Assembly: GCA_900544795.1 (NCBI GenBank)
Contig: UQWM01000015.1
Coordinates: forward strand, 1-58,070
Length of the DNA: 58,070 bases
Origin: an uncultured Phascolarctobacterium sp.
GTDB lineage: Bacteria; Bacillota; Negativicutes; Acidaminococcales; Acidaminococcaceae
Reading direction: 5' to 3'
Under the pieces are notes generated by a model. That model saw only the letters and a program-made list of their open reading frames with translations, had not been told where the DNA came from and searched no databases. The translations under genes and the position numbers were made by a program. This document shows, piece after piece, positions 30,905 through 40,300 of the stretch (within the stretch, counting starts at the first letter, position 1; each line of letters begins with the position of its first letter).

Positions 30905-33730
30905 CTATTCGACGGCGACTTCTTCCATAGTGAAGACTTCAAACACGTCGCCTTCTTTCAAGTCACGGAATTTTTCCAAAGTCACACCGCATTCATAACC
31001 GGCAGCAACTTCTTTAACGTCGTCTTTGAAACGGCGCAAAGTATCGATCTCGTCTTCATTGATAACGATACCATCTCTGACTACACGTACTTTAGAAGCG
31101 CTGGTGATCTTGCCTTCAAGAACATAGCAGCCGGCAATCAGCATTTTGGAGATAGTGATCATTTGGCGGACCTCTACGCGGCCTTGGATAGTTTCCTGAA
31201 ATTTAGGAGCCAACATACCTTTGATAGCAGCTTCAACGTCGTTCAGCGCGTCATAAATAACGCGGTAAGTACGCAGATCTACCTTTTCTGCTTCAGCAGC
31301 TTTACGGGCATTGGCATCCGGACGGACATTAAAGCCGATGATGAGAGCGTTAGCAGCCGAAGCCAGCATAACGTCGGACTCTGTGATCGCGCCTACGCCT
31401 GCATGCACGACCACGACTTTAACTTCTTCGTTTTTAATATTCTGCAAGGAAGAACGCAAAGCTTCGATAGTACCCTGAACGTCAGCCTTAACAACGATGT
31501 TCAGATCTTTGATCTCGCCTTCCTGGATACGTTGGAACAAGTCATCCAAAGAAACTTTAGAGTTCTGTTGGATCTCTTCGGTACGCTTTTTAGCGACACG
31601 TTTATCAGCAACGCTGCGGGCAGTTTTCTCATCGGTCGAATCAAGGATATCGCCAGCCAGCGGTACATCGTTTAAGCCCAAAACTTCTACCGGTGTAGAA
31701 GGCAGAGCCTTTTTGACTTTTTCACCGCGGTCATTGATCATCGCACGAACCTTACCGTAAGCAGTACCAGCAATAATGGTATCACCAATCTGCAAAGTAC
31801 CGCGCTGCACCAAAACGGTAGCAACAGGGCCACGCCCTTTATCGAGCTGTGCTTCGATGATGGTACCGTGAGCAGGCAGATGCGGATTAGCTTTTAGATC
31901 CTGCATTTCAGCCACTAACAAAATCATTTCCAGCAAATCGGAAATACCTGTTTTTTGATGTGCGGAAACTGGAACCATAATGGTATCGCCGCCCCAATCT
32001 TCGGGGATCAATTCATGCTCAGAAAGCTGCTGTTTAACATGCTCCGGGTTTGCACCTGGACGGTCCATTTTGTTGATAGCTACGATAATAGGTACTTTTG
32101 CTGCTTTCGCATGGTTGATAGCTTCCAAGGTCTGCGGCATAACGCCGTCGTCGGCAGCTACTACCAAAATAGCAACGTCAGTTACCTGCGCTCCGCGGGC
32201 ACGCATAGCGGTAAAAGCTTCATGGCCTGGAGTATCGAGGAAAACGATCTTTTTGCCTTGATAATTTACCTGATAAGCACCGATATGCTGGGTAATGCCG
32301 CCAGCTTCACGAGCTGTAACATTTGCTTTGCGGATAGCGTCCAGCAAAGAGGTTTTGCCGTGATCGACGTGACCCATAACAGTGATTACGGGCGGTCTGG
32401 GCAAACGTTTTTCCGGATCGTCGTCAATATCGGGGATCTCGGTCGGATCTTCCTCCGGCGGCAAAGGTGCAACCTCTACACCGAACTCACTGCCTACCAA
32501 TAATGCTGTATCAAAATCAATATCCTGATTGATGGTTACCATTACACCCAGCATGAAAAGTGATTTAATAACTTCACTGACTTCACGTTTCAGTAAGTTT
32601 GCGAAATCCTTAACATTGATAGTTTCGCCAATCTCTACAAAAGTAGGCTTCTGGATCTCCACTATCGGCTGTTGTACGCGCGGAGCGTTGTTATTGCTGC
32701 TCTGGCGTTTATTGGTGCGGCCCATATGGTTGGTGCTACGGTTAGGACGGCTGTCCTTCGTAGCATACGAACCTTTGATAGCCGGCTTATTATTCTTGCG
32801 GACGTTTTTATTAAAGGGTTTATTAGCAGTACCAGTGGGACGGTTAGCACTTCCTTGTCCCTGCGGACGTTGCCCAGTACCGGTTCCGCCTTGCCCTTGC
32901 GGGCGTGGAGCATTATTAGTATTGTGCTGTCCCGGCTGTTGACCGCGCGGACCGATATAAATGCCGCCTTGCGGACGCTGCTGCGGTCTGTTACCCTGTT
33001 GATTATTGGGGCGTTGTTGACCGCTGCTTTGCTGCGGGCGGTTTTGGTTGCTGTATTGTCCCTGTTGCGGGCGTTGACCCTGCTGGTTGTTAGGGCGTTG
33101 TTGTTGTCCACCGCTTTGCTGTGGGCGGTTTTGGTTACTGTATTGTCCCTGCTGTGGGCGTTGACCCTGCTGGTTGTTAGGACGTTGTTGTTGACCGCTG
33201 CTTTGCTGCGGGCGGTTTTGGTTGCTGTATTGTCCCTGTTGCGGGCGTTGACCCTGCTGGTTGTTAGGGCGTTGTTGTTGTCCGCCGCTTTGCTGCGGAC
33301 GGTTTTGGTTACTGTACTGTCCCTGCTGCGGACGATTCTGCTGACCGGCTTGTCCCTGTTGAGGACGTTGGCTCTGTTGATTGTTAGAAGCAGGACGTTG
33401 GCCTTGTTGTTGCTTGTTAGGACGCTGCTGTACCTGCTGCTGCGGACGCTGCGCGTTAGCCGCAGGATTTTGTGGGGTTCTTACCTGCTGCGGAGCCGCA
33501 GCCTGTTGTTGGACCGGTGCTTTAGGCGCTACCGGCTGAACTGCCGGAGCGGCTTTTTTCTCAGGCGCAGATTTTTTGGCCGTATTCTTCATTACCAAAT
33601 CCCTGGCCGTATCATCTACAGTACTTAACGTACTTTTTACCTGAATGTTATTTTTAGCTAAAATATCCATTACTTCCTGATTGCTTTTACCGATCTCTTT
33701 TGCTATTTCATATACTCTATGCTTACCCAT
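30905..33730 (-). CDS. infB: Translation initiation factor IF-2 with Q/N-rich repeat extension
   Basis: 941 residues. The IF2_N domain (about 1-50) is followed by a proline/alanine-rich linker, then a low-complexity Q/N/P/R/G region to about residue 350 containing near-identical 29-residue repeats (about 127-244). A second IF2_N-like domain precedes the GTPase domain with VMGHVDHGKTSLLD near residue 455, DTPGHEAF and NKMDRPG, then domains II-IV. It places fMet-tRNA on the 30S subunit. The core is ordinary; the extension makes it longer than the Bacillus protein (716 residues) and gives a strongly skewed composition with no acidic residues for long stretches. Confidence 0.97.
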   Translation of the reverse strand: MGKHRVYEIAKEIGKSNQEVMDILAKNNIQVKSTLSTVDDTARDLVMKNTAKKSAPEKKAAPAVQPVAPKAPVQQQAAAPQQVRTPQNPAANAQRPQQQVQQRPNKQQQGQRPASNNQQSQRPQQGQAGQQNRPQQGQYSNQNRPQQSGGQQQRPNNQQGQRPQQGQYSNQNRPQQSSGQQQRPNNQQGQRPQQGQYSNQNRPQQSGGQQQRPNNQQGQRPQQGQYSNQNRPQQSSGQQRPNNQQGNRPQQRPQGGIYIGPRGQQPGQHNTNNAPRPQGQGGTGTGQRPQGQGSANRPTGTANKPFNKNVRKNNKPAIKGSYATKDSRPNRSTNHMGRTNKRQSSNNNAPRVQQPIVEIQKPTFVEIGETINVKDFANLLKREVSEVIKSLFMLGVMVTINQDIDFDTALLVGSEFGVEVAPLPPEEDPTEIPDIDDDPEKRLPRPPVITVMGHVDHGKTSLLDAIRKANVTAREAGGITQHIGAYQVNYQGKKIVFLDTPGHEAFTAMRARGAQVTDVAILVVAADDGVMPQTLEAINHAKAAKVPIIVAINKMDRPGANPEHVKQQLSEHELIPEDWGGDTIMVPVSAHQKTGISDLLEMILLVAEMQDLKANPHLPAHGTIIEAQLDKGRGPVATVLVQRGTLQIGDTIIAGTAYGKVRAMINDRGEKVKKALPSTPVEVLGLNDVPLAGDILDSTDEKTARSVADKRVAKKRTEEIQQNSKVSLDDLFQRIQEGEIKDLNIVVKADVQGTIEALRSSLQNIKNEEVKVVVVHAGVGAITESDVMLASAANALIIGFNVRPDANARKAAEAEKVDLRTYRVIYDALNDVEAAIKGMLAPKFQETIQGRVEVRQMITISKMLIAGCYVLEGKITSASKVRVVRDGIVINEDEIDTLRRFKDDVKEVAAGYECGVTLEKFRDLKEGDVFEVFTMEEVAVE
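33000..33350 (-). repeat. 87-bp direct repeats inside infB
   Basis: About four tandem copies with a period of exactly 87 bases (29 codons), seen for example from the same GG(C/A)GGTTTTGG block at 33037, 33124, 33211 and 33298. Copies differ by scattered, mostly synonymous changes. The period is a multiple of three, so copy-number changes keep the frame. Confidence 0.85.
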
Positions 33731-33755
33731 TCATCCACCTCCAAGCGTGTTTATG

Positions 33756-34055
33756 TCATACATTTTTATTTATCATATTCGCAAAGTTGTTATCTAAAAC
33801 AACTACTGCGGTTCTTTTAGCCTTACCTATCGACCAGCCAAGCTCGTCGCGAGTCAAGCATTCAACAACCGGCACATCTGTTAATTCCGCTAAAAAATAC
33901 ATATCTTTTTTAGAGTTTTCCGCAGCGTCAACAGCCAGCACCAGTAATCTGGCTTTGCCGTTTTTCAGAGCAGACCTGACTGCGTAATCTCCAGAGGCTA
34001 ATTTCCCAGCTTTTTGTGCCAAGCCTAAAGCAAAAGTTACTCCATTATTCACCAT
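33756..34055 (-). CDS. ylxQ: L7Ae-family ribosomal-like protein YlxQ
   Basis: 99 residues from the ATG at 34055 (MVNNGVTFALGLAQKAGKL); the longer open frame into ylxR is a shadow. It shows the L7Ae/L30e fold features ASGDYAVRSAL and LLVLAVDAAENSKKD. It probably binds kink-turn RNA. The start overlaps the ylxR stop, in the conserved nusA-ylxR-ylxQ-infB order. Confidence 0.9.
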   Translation of the reverse strand: MVNNGVTFALGLAQKAGKLASGDYAVRSALKNGKARLLVLAVDAAENSKKDMYFLAELTDVPVVECLTRDELGWSIGKAKRTAVVVLDNNFANMINKNV

Positions 34056-34323
34056 CCGGCAAGTCCTCCAGCAACTTAGCATAAACCTCGTCGCTGATCG
34101 GCTTTTCCAGAGCACGCTCCAAACGTTTCTCCTTCACTGCTTTAGTGATACATTCTTTAGAGTGGCACACATAGGCTCCACGTCCTGCTTTTTTACCGGT
34201 CAGGTCAAGACTGATCTCACCTTCCGGAGAGCGGACGATCCGCAGCAGAACTTTTTTATCTTTCATTTCATTACAACCAACACACTTACGTTGAGGTGTT
34301 TTTTTAATCTTCGTCTGCTTCAT
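34045..34323 (-). CDS. ylxR: YlxR family RNA-binding protein (RnpM-type)
   Basis: 92 residues. It has RKCVGCNEMKDKKVLLRIV, the TGKKAGRGAYVC block and a C-terminal helix. The family binds RNA; recent work in Bacillus links it to RNase P. It overlaps nusA by 20 bases and ylxQ by 11, indicating tight translational coupling. Confidence 0.93.
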   Translation of the reverse strand: MKQTKIKKTPQRKCVGCNEMKDKKVLLRIVRSPEGEISLDLTGKKAGRGAYVCHSKECITKAVKEKRLERALEKPISDEVYAKLLEDLPDGE

Positions 34324-35395
34324 AGGCTACACCAACTTCTTGCGTTTCCTGTTCTGCTTCTTCGGCAGCCTGGGTCTCGCTTTTGATATCGATCTTCCAA
34401 CCTGTCAGTTTAGCAGCTAAGCGGGCATTCTGTCCTTCTTTGCCAATTGCCAGAGACAATTGATAATCGGGCACAATCACACGACAGATTTTTTCTTCTT
34501 CCATAACTTCCGTGCTGACGACCTTAGCCGGCGACAAAGCATTGGCAACATACTGGTCGGGCTCGGAGCTGTATTTAACGATATCGATCTTTTCGCCGCG
34601 CAGTTCGTTGACGATAGTCTGCACACGCATTCCCTTGTGACCAACACAGGCGCCGACGGGATCGATGTTCTCGTCTTTAGTATAAACAGAGATCTTAGAG
34701 CGCATACCCGGTTCACGGGCAACAGACTTGATCTCGACCAAACCGTCGTGGATCTCTGGTACTTCCAGCTCAAACAGCCTTTTCAATAGACCGGGATGAG
34801 TTCTGGAAACCATGATCTGCGGTCCTTTGCTGGTCTTTTTAACTTCGACGATATAAGTCTTCATCCGGTCATGGTATTGATATATCTCGCCGGGTATCTG
34901 CTCGTTAGGCGTTAAAATAGCCTCGGCTTTACCCAGATCAATATAGACGTTTTTGTTTTCCATTCTCTGGATGATACCGGTCACGATATCGTTTTCTCTG
35001 CTGGAAAACTTTTCAAAAACCATGCCACGTTCGGCTTCACGGATGCGTTGCACAACTACCTGCTTAGCATTCTGAGCCGCTATGCGGCCGAAATTCCGCG
35101 GAGTGACCTCAGCTTCTACGATATCATCCACTTCATAACGGGGATCGATTTTACGGGCTTCCTCCAAAGAAATCTCGTTCGGATCCTCGCCAGTCGCTTC
35201 CACGATACGGCGCTGTGCGTAAACATGGATCTCGCCGGTAGCTTTATTCATATCGATACGGACATTCTGGTTAGAACCAAAATTCTTTTTATAAGCAGTT
35301 ATGAGTGCTTCTTCGACCGCTTGGAACAGGAATTCCGGATCAATTCCCTTCTCTTTTCCCAATTCCCCTATTGCCAGAATAAAATCTGCGTTCAC
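34304..35395 (-). CDS. nusA: Transcription termination/antitermination factor NusA
   Basis: 363 residues from a GTG at 35395 (VNADFILAIGELGKEKG), 10 bases after AGGAGG; an in-frame TTG 24 bases upstream contains the binding site and is not the start. Domains: NTD binding RNA polymerase (about 1-125), S1 (about 130-200, with FSSRENDIVTG), KH1 and KH2 (GACVGHKGMRV, then AIGKEGQNARLAA). The acidic C-terminal repeats of proteobacterial NusA are absent, as usual in Firmicutes. Confidence 0.96.
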   Translation of the reverse strand: MNADFILAIGELGKEKGIDPEFLFQAVEEALITAYKKNFGSNQNVRIDMNKATGEIHVYAQRRIVEATGEDPNEISLEEARKIDPRYEVDDIVEAEVTPRNFGRIAAQNAKQVVVQRIREAERGMVFEKFSSRENDIVTGIIQRMENKNVYIDLGKAEAILTPNEQIPGEIYQYHDRMKTYIVEVKKTSKGPQIMVSRTHPGLLKRLFELEVPEIHDGLVEIKSVAREPGMRSKISVYTKDENIDPVGACVGHKGMRVQTIVNELRGEKIDIVKYSSEPDQYVANALSPAKVVSTEVMEEEKICRVIVPDYQLSLAIGKEGQNARLAAKLTGWKIDIKSETQAAEEAEQETQEVGVAYEADED

Positions 35396-35425
35396 GTTTA
35401 TTAATCCTCCTATACTCAAAAATCT

Positions 35426-35902
35426 TTAAAAATCAATATGCGGCCTGATCATTGCAATAAGCTTACGGTCAATAGCAACCGGGTTTTTAGCTTCTTTACC
35501 CTTGATAATGGTTTTTACTTCCAGCATTTCATCATTATGGTTTACCAAAATACCCACCAGGTCTTTATGCCCTTCCCATGGGGCAAAAAATGAAATGTCG
35601 ACCTTAGTATCATAAGCGGCAGTAAAATCTTTATCTTTTTTCAGTGGTCTATCAATGCCGGGTGATGAAACTTCCAGATAATACTTCTCTTTGATGGGGT
35701 CTTTTTCATCTAAAACCGTTGTCAGTTTTTCGCTGACCAACTGGCAATCATCTATCTCAACCCCACCCGGTTTATCAATGTAGATACGCAGATACCAATC
35801 CTTTTCACGCACATACTCGACATCGACTAAAGTCAGCTCAGTACCTTCTAAAAGCGGCGTTACCAGATCAGCGATCAAAGCTTCCAATGCTTCCTTCTGC
35901 AC
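35426..35902 (-). CDS. rimP: Ribosome maturation factor RimP
   Basis: 158 residues from a GTG at 35902, 8 bases after GGAGG; an earlier in-frame GTG at 35911 touches that site. It has ELTLVDVEYVREKDWYLRI and the EVSSPGIDRPLK motif. It is needed for 30S maturation. First gene of the rimP-nusA-infB operon. Confidence 0.95.
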   Translation of the reverse strand: MQKEALEALIADLVTPLLEGTELTLVDVEYVREKDWYLRIYIDKPGGVEIDDCQLVSEKLTTVLDEKDPIKEKYYLEVSSPGIDRPLKKDKDFTAAYDTKVDISFFAPWEGHKDLVGILVNHNDEMLEVKTIIKGKEAKNPVAIDRKLIAMIRPHIDF

Positions 35903-35943
35903 AATACTCACCTCCGGTCTGTAAATTTATCTCAAATAAGCGG

Positions 35944-35970
35944 AAAGAGCGGGTATAGCACCCACTCTCT
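35944..35970 (-). other. Leader hairpin before rimP
   Basis: Minus strand GAGTGGGT-gctat-ACCCGCTC forms a strong stem in the leader between the promoter and rimP. The tail (TTTCC) is too short for a good terminator, so it may be an attenuator, a NusA-sensitive pause or a processing site. NusA is encoded just downstream and often autoregulates. Confidence 0.45.
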
Positions 35971-35998
35971 CAAAAGAAGTCATAAATTTTCTGTTTAT

Positions 35999-36027
35999 AT
36001 TATAACATCCTGTTAGCTTAATTACAA
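35999..36027 (-). promoter_or_regulatory. Promoter of the rimP-nusA-infB operon
   Basis: Minus strand TTGTAA at 36022-36027, 17-base spacer, TATAAT at 35999-36004 with extended TG. It drives rimP through ribF. Confidence 0.8.
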
Positions 36028-36096
36028 GTAATTTTGCAAACTTCCCTACAATATATATGGTAAAATTCAAGTTTTTATCAAAATATGCTACAAAAT

Positions 36097-36840
36097 TCAG
36101 TTTTTTACGAAAACAAATTGCCTTGAATTCGATCGGTCATGCTGAAACATATATCCCAATCTGTCGAAACCTTTTACCTCGTCTATATTAATGATATTCT
36201 GCTCGGAACACCAGCGAACCATTTCACCGCGGGCCATTTTAGCTTCCGTCGCCTTTACCTTAACTTTACCATCTTGCAGTACTCCAAAAATACAGGTTAC
36301 ATAACGTACGTCCGGTGTTAAATATTTTTCGATAGCTTTGCTGTATTCCTTTGAGGCCAAGTTAAGGATGGTTTTACTGTTTTTAATAAGCTCCTGATAA
36401 ATCTTATCGCCCCAAAATTCATAAAGATCTCTACAGCCATCCACCTTAAGTTTGGCTTGCATTTCCAAACGATATGGCACAACTCCGTCCATTGCTTTTA
36501 AAATACCATAAAACCCCGACAAAATGTTTAGATGCCCGGCAACATAATCCAGTTGGGAATTTTCAAATACCCGCGGTGCCATATACTGATACTGGATACC
36601 ATCATAGGCCAATACCGCCGGTGTCAGGTTGTTGTGCAGCTCCATATTTTGCAAACGCCGGTGATTCAAGGCGGCGATCTCAGCATTGCACTGCCACAAC
36701 TGCTGTAGTTCCGTATAAGACATTTGCCGCAGCTGCGCCAGCAAAGTCTCAGTTTCTTTTAAAAAGAACGGTTTCGCTGCTGGAGAAAGGTCATCGTTAT
36801 CAACACGCATTTTTTTCGCAGGCGAAATAATTATCTGCAT
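36097..36840 (-). CDS. yaaA: Peroxide stress protein YaaA (DUF328)
   Basis: 247 residues. It begins MQIIISPAKKM and carries PAVLAYDGIQYQ, LSGFYGILKAMDGV and LNLASKEYSKAI. E. coli YaaA is a DNA-binding protein that limits iron-driven damage under peroxide stress. It lies next to the thiol peroxidase bcp, from which it is separated by a terminator hairpin, so the two form an oxidative-defence pair inserted between polC and rimP. Confidence 0.93.
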   Translation of the reverse strand: MQIIISPAKKMRVDNDDLSPAAKPFFLKETETLLAQLRQMSYTELQQLWQCNAEIAALNHRRLQNMELHNNLTPAVLAYDGIQYQYMAPRVFENSQLDYVAGHLNILSGFYGILKAMDGVVPYRLEMQAKLKVDGCRDLYEFWGDKIYQELIKNSKTILNLASKEYSKAIEKYLTPDVRYVTCIFGVLQDGKVKVKATEAKMARGEMVRWCSEQNIINIDEVKGFDRLGYMFQHDRSNSRQFVFVKN

Positions 36841-36862
36841 CTGGACCTCCTGTAAAAATTTA

Positions 36863-36900
36863 TCAAAAAGCGCGTCCTGTTTCGCAAGAACGCGCTTTTA
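36863..36900 (-). terminator. Terminator after bcp
   Basis: AAAAGCGCGT pairs with ACGCGCTTTT, followed on the minus strand by a T-containing tail, just after the bcp stop and just before yaaA. Confidence 0.75.
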
Positions 36901-36905
36901 ACAAA

Positions 36906-37364
36906 TCAACTCTTCAGATAAGCCAAAATTTCTTCGGCATTTGTATCAGGCTTGGCATTAGGATATGCTTTTTCTATCATACCATTTTCATCGACGATGT
37001 AAGTAGTTCTGACTACCCCCATCGATGCCTTGCCATACAGCTTCTTTTCCTGCCAGACATCATAAGCTTCAATAGCCTGACGCTCTGGGTCTGACAAAAG
37101 AATAAATGGCAGCTCCTGTTTGGCAGCAAAATTTGCGTGTGATTTAACGCTGTCTTTGCTGATCCCAATAACTTCTACGCCCAGTTTTTTATACTCGGCG
37201 TAATTATTACGGAAAGAACAAGCCTGAAGCGTGCAACCCGGTGTTGAATCTTTAGGATAAAAGTAAACTACTACTTTTTTACCAAGGAAATCTTTAAGGC
37301 TGACACTGTTGCCCTCCTTATCGTTCAAAGTAAATTCCGGTGCTTTAACACCTGCCTCTAACAT
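36906..37364 (-). CDS. bcp: Thioredoxin-dependent peroxiredoxin (Bcp/PrxQ type)
   Basis: 152 residues. It reduces hydrogen and organic peroxides with electrons from thioredoxin. The peroxidatic Cys is in PKDSTPGCTLQAC, whose second Cys five residues on is the resolving Cys of atypical 2-Cys PrxQ. GKASMGVVRTTYIVD is the conserved C-terminal strand. It follows polC by 18 bases. Confidence 0.95.
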   Translation of the reverse strand: MLEAGVKAPEFTLNDKEGNSVSLKDFLGKKVVVYFYPKDSTPGCTLQACSFRNNYAEYKKLGVEVIGISKDSVKSHANFAAKQELPFILLSDPERQAIEAYDVWQEKKLYGKASMGVVRTTYIVDENGMIEKAYPNAKPDTNAEEILAYLKS

Positions 37365-37382
37365 AAAAATCGCCTCCTGTTG

Positions 37383-40300
37383 TTAGAATAAATCTATTTG
37401 GTCTGTTTCGGGCAAATCGCCTAAGGCGCCATGCTCGGCTAATTTTTCAACTGCCGCTTTGCCAACCTTGGCCCGTACCCGCAGATCCTCCTGTGAAATA
37501 AATGGATGCCCTATTTCTCGGGCTTCGCTGATGCTCTGCGCAGCAGCAACGCCGATACCACCTAAAGCAGCCAGCGGTGGTCGCAGTCCTGTTTCCGTAA
37601 CGGTAAAACGTGTCGGATGGGATTTATACAAGTCGATACGTTCCATTTCAAAACCACGTGCCAGCATTTCCAGAACCAGCTCTAAATACGTTACCGTATC
37701 TTTATCACGGTTACTGGCTTTATAGCCCTGAGCATAAACATCTTTAATATAGCGTTTCATATAGTCAACGCCTTTAACAACATAATCCATATCAAAGTCA
37801 GGTGCACGCACGGTAAAATACGCCGCATAAAATTCACGCGGGTAATGAACCTTGCAATAAGCTATCCGGTACGCCATCATAACATAAGCGACCGCATGGG
37901 CTTTAGGGAACAGATACTGCACCTTATTACAGGATTCTATATACCATTCCGGAACCTTAGCCGCACGCATCGCCTCCAGCATCGGCGCTTCCAGTCCACC
38001 CTTCGCTGCTTTGCCCTTACGCACATATTCCATGATCTTAAAGGCCATACTTGGATCTACGCCTTTAGCAATCAGGTTCGTCATAATATCATCGCGGGTC
38101 GAGATGGTTTCTTCACTGGGCTTGCCTTCGCGGATCAGATCCTGCGCATTATTGAGCCAAACGTCAGTACCATGCGAATAACCGGATACCCTGACAACCT
38201 GGCTGAAGTTTTTAGGTTGTACGTCCTGGATCATCTGACGTACAAATTGCGTACCACATTCAGGAATACCATAGGTGCCTACGGCACTGCCGATCTGCTC
38301 TGGCGTTACGCCAAAAGCTTCGGTAGACCGAAAGATAGACATAGTTTTTTCATCACCGACGGGTATCTCCTGCGGTGGAATATGCGTTAATTCCTCCAAC
38401 ATCTTGATAACCGTCGGATCGTCGTGGCCAAGTATATCCAGCTTGACCAAACGATCGTTGATTGAATGATAATCGAAATGAGTAGTTACAGTTTCAGATT
38501 CTTTTTCATCGGCAGGCCTGTTCATCGGCGAAATATAGTGGATGTCCATATTACGAGGCACAACCATAATTCCGCCCGGATGCTGACCGGTAGTGCGTTT
38601 GATACCGGCAAAACCTTCCACCAACCCTGCCACATGAGCCGAATGGACATGCAAATTTTTAGCTTCGTAATATTTTTTTACATATCCGAAAGCGGTCTTG
38701 ATAGCAATAGTAGAGATCGTACCCGCACGGCAGACATTATCACGGCCGAAAAGCTCCTCTGTGTATTTATGCGCCGTCGGCTGATAATCACCGGAGAAAT
38801 TCAAATCTATATCAGGTACTTTATCGCCATGAAACCCCATAAAGACTGCGAACGGAATATCGTGTCCGTCTCTTACCATATCAGTACCGCAGTTAGGACA
38901 ATCCTTCGGCGGCAAATCGAAACCGGAAGCGAATTCTTCATTCATAAAGAACTCACTATGCTTGCATTTAGGACAGCGATAATGCGGCTTCAGCGGATTA
39001 ACTTCAGTAATATCGATCATCGTCGCTACAAAGGAAGACCCTACGGAACCACGGGAGCCTACCAGATAGCCGTCGTCAAGAGATTTTCTTACAAGCTTAT
39101 GCGCAATATAGTAAAGTACCGAGAAGCCGTGGTTGATGATAGAATCCAGCTCCATCTTCAATCTGTCAACGACTATCTGCGGCAGTTCTTCACCATACCA
39201 TTCGTGGGCCCGCTGGTAGGACATCTCTTTAATAGCCTTTTCAGCGCCAGGAATGGATGGGGAATACAACTGGTCTCGGTCAGGTACAGGCTTGATCTTC
39301 TCTACCATATCCGCGATCTTATTAGGATTTGTCACGCACAGTTCGTAAGCTATATCCTTGCCGAAATACTCAAACTCCTTCAGCATTTCTTCCGTTGTTC
39401 TAAAGTACAGCGGCGCCTGCTGATCAGCGTCAGCATAATTTTGCCCCGCCTGCAAAATGGCACGCAGCTGGGCGTCTTCCGGCCCCAGGAAATGCACGTC
39501 TCCTGTCGCTACTGTAAGCTTACCCATTTTTTTACCAAGCTCATATATCTTGCGGTTATAATCCTGCAGCTGTTTCAGCGTGCAACGTTCCTGTCTTACC
39601 AGGAACATATTATTGCCTGTCGGCTGCACTTCCAAATAATCGTAAAAAGACGCTATTCTTTCCAGATCTTCATCGGATCGGCCCGCCAAAATGGCACGAT
39701 ACAACTCGCCCGCTTCGCAGGCCGAGCCTAAAATCAAACCTTCGCGATATTCTTCGATAACTTCACGGGGTAGCATCGGCCTTTTATGCAGATAACGCAG
39801 GTGACTGATAGTTACCAGCTTATACAAATTGCGCAAACCGGTTTCATTCTTCGCCAGAATAATGATATGGTTGTTCTTAACTTTTTTGATACGACTTTTT
39901 TTGATAGTATCCGTCGGCTCCAAATCGATATCATGGCCATCGTCATTCATCAAATAGCCTTCCATACCAAAAATAAGCTTGATATCGGCTCTTTCCGCCG
40001 CATCAAAACAGAACGGGAATGCCTGTACTACGCCGTGATCAGTGATGGCCAGGGCCTTATGCCCCCATTTGATAGCAGTTTCCACCAATTCTTCCATTGG
40101 TGTAACACCGTCCATCTTACTCATTTTCGTATGGCAGTGCAGTTCAACGCGTTTTACTTCGGCTGTCTCCATCCGCTCTTTTTTAGGAATCACCATGATC
40201 CCCTGAGGGCTGATAACCATTTCGTCAAACAGAAATCTGTCGGGAGCTACATTGCCCATAATCCGCAGCAGCATCCCCGGTTTGATCTTCTTTTTAAACT

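Noticed and set aside
33000..33350. Regular repeats that could be mistaken for CRISPR or satellite DNA
   Set aside because: The 87-bp units are contiguous, in frame, within infB, and have no variable spacers.
32672..33628. 318-codon Leu/Arg/Thr-rich plus-strand frame that looks like a membrane protein
   Set aside because: It is the complement of the Q/N/R-rich repeats in infB; the hydrophobic look is a by-product of those codons.
38466..39731. 421-codon plus-strand open frame opposite polC
   Set aside because: Antisense shadow of a long, certain gene; the length reflects codon bias on the other strand.
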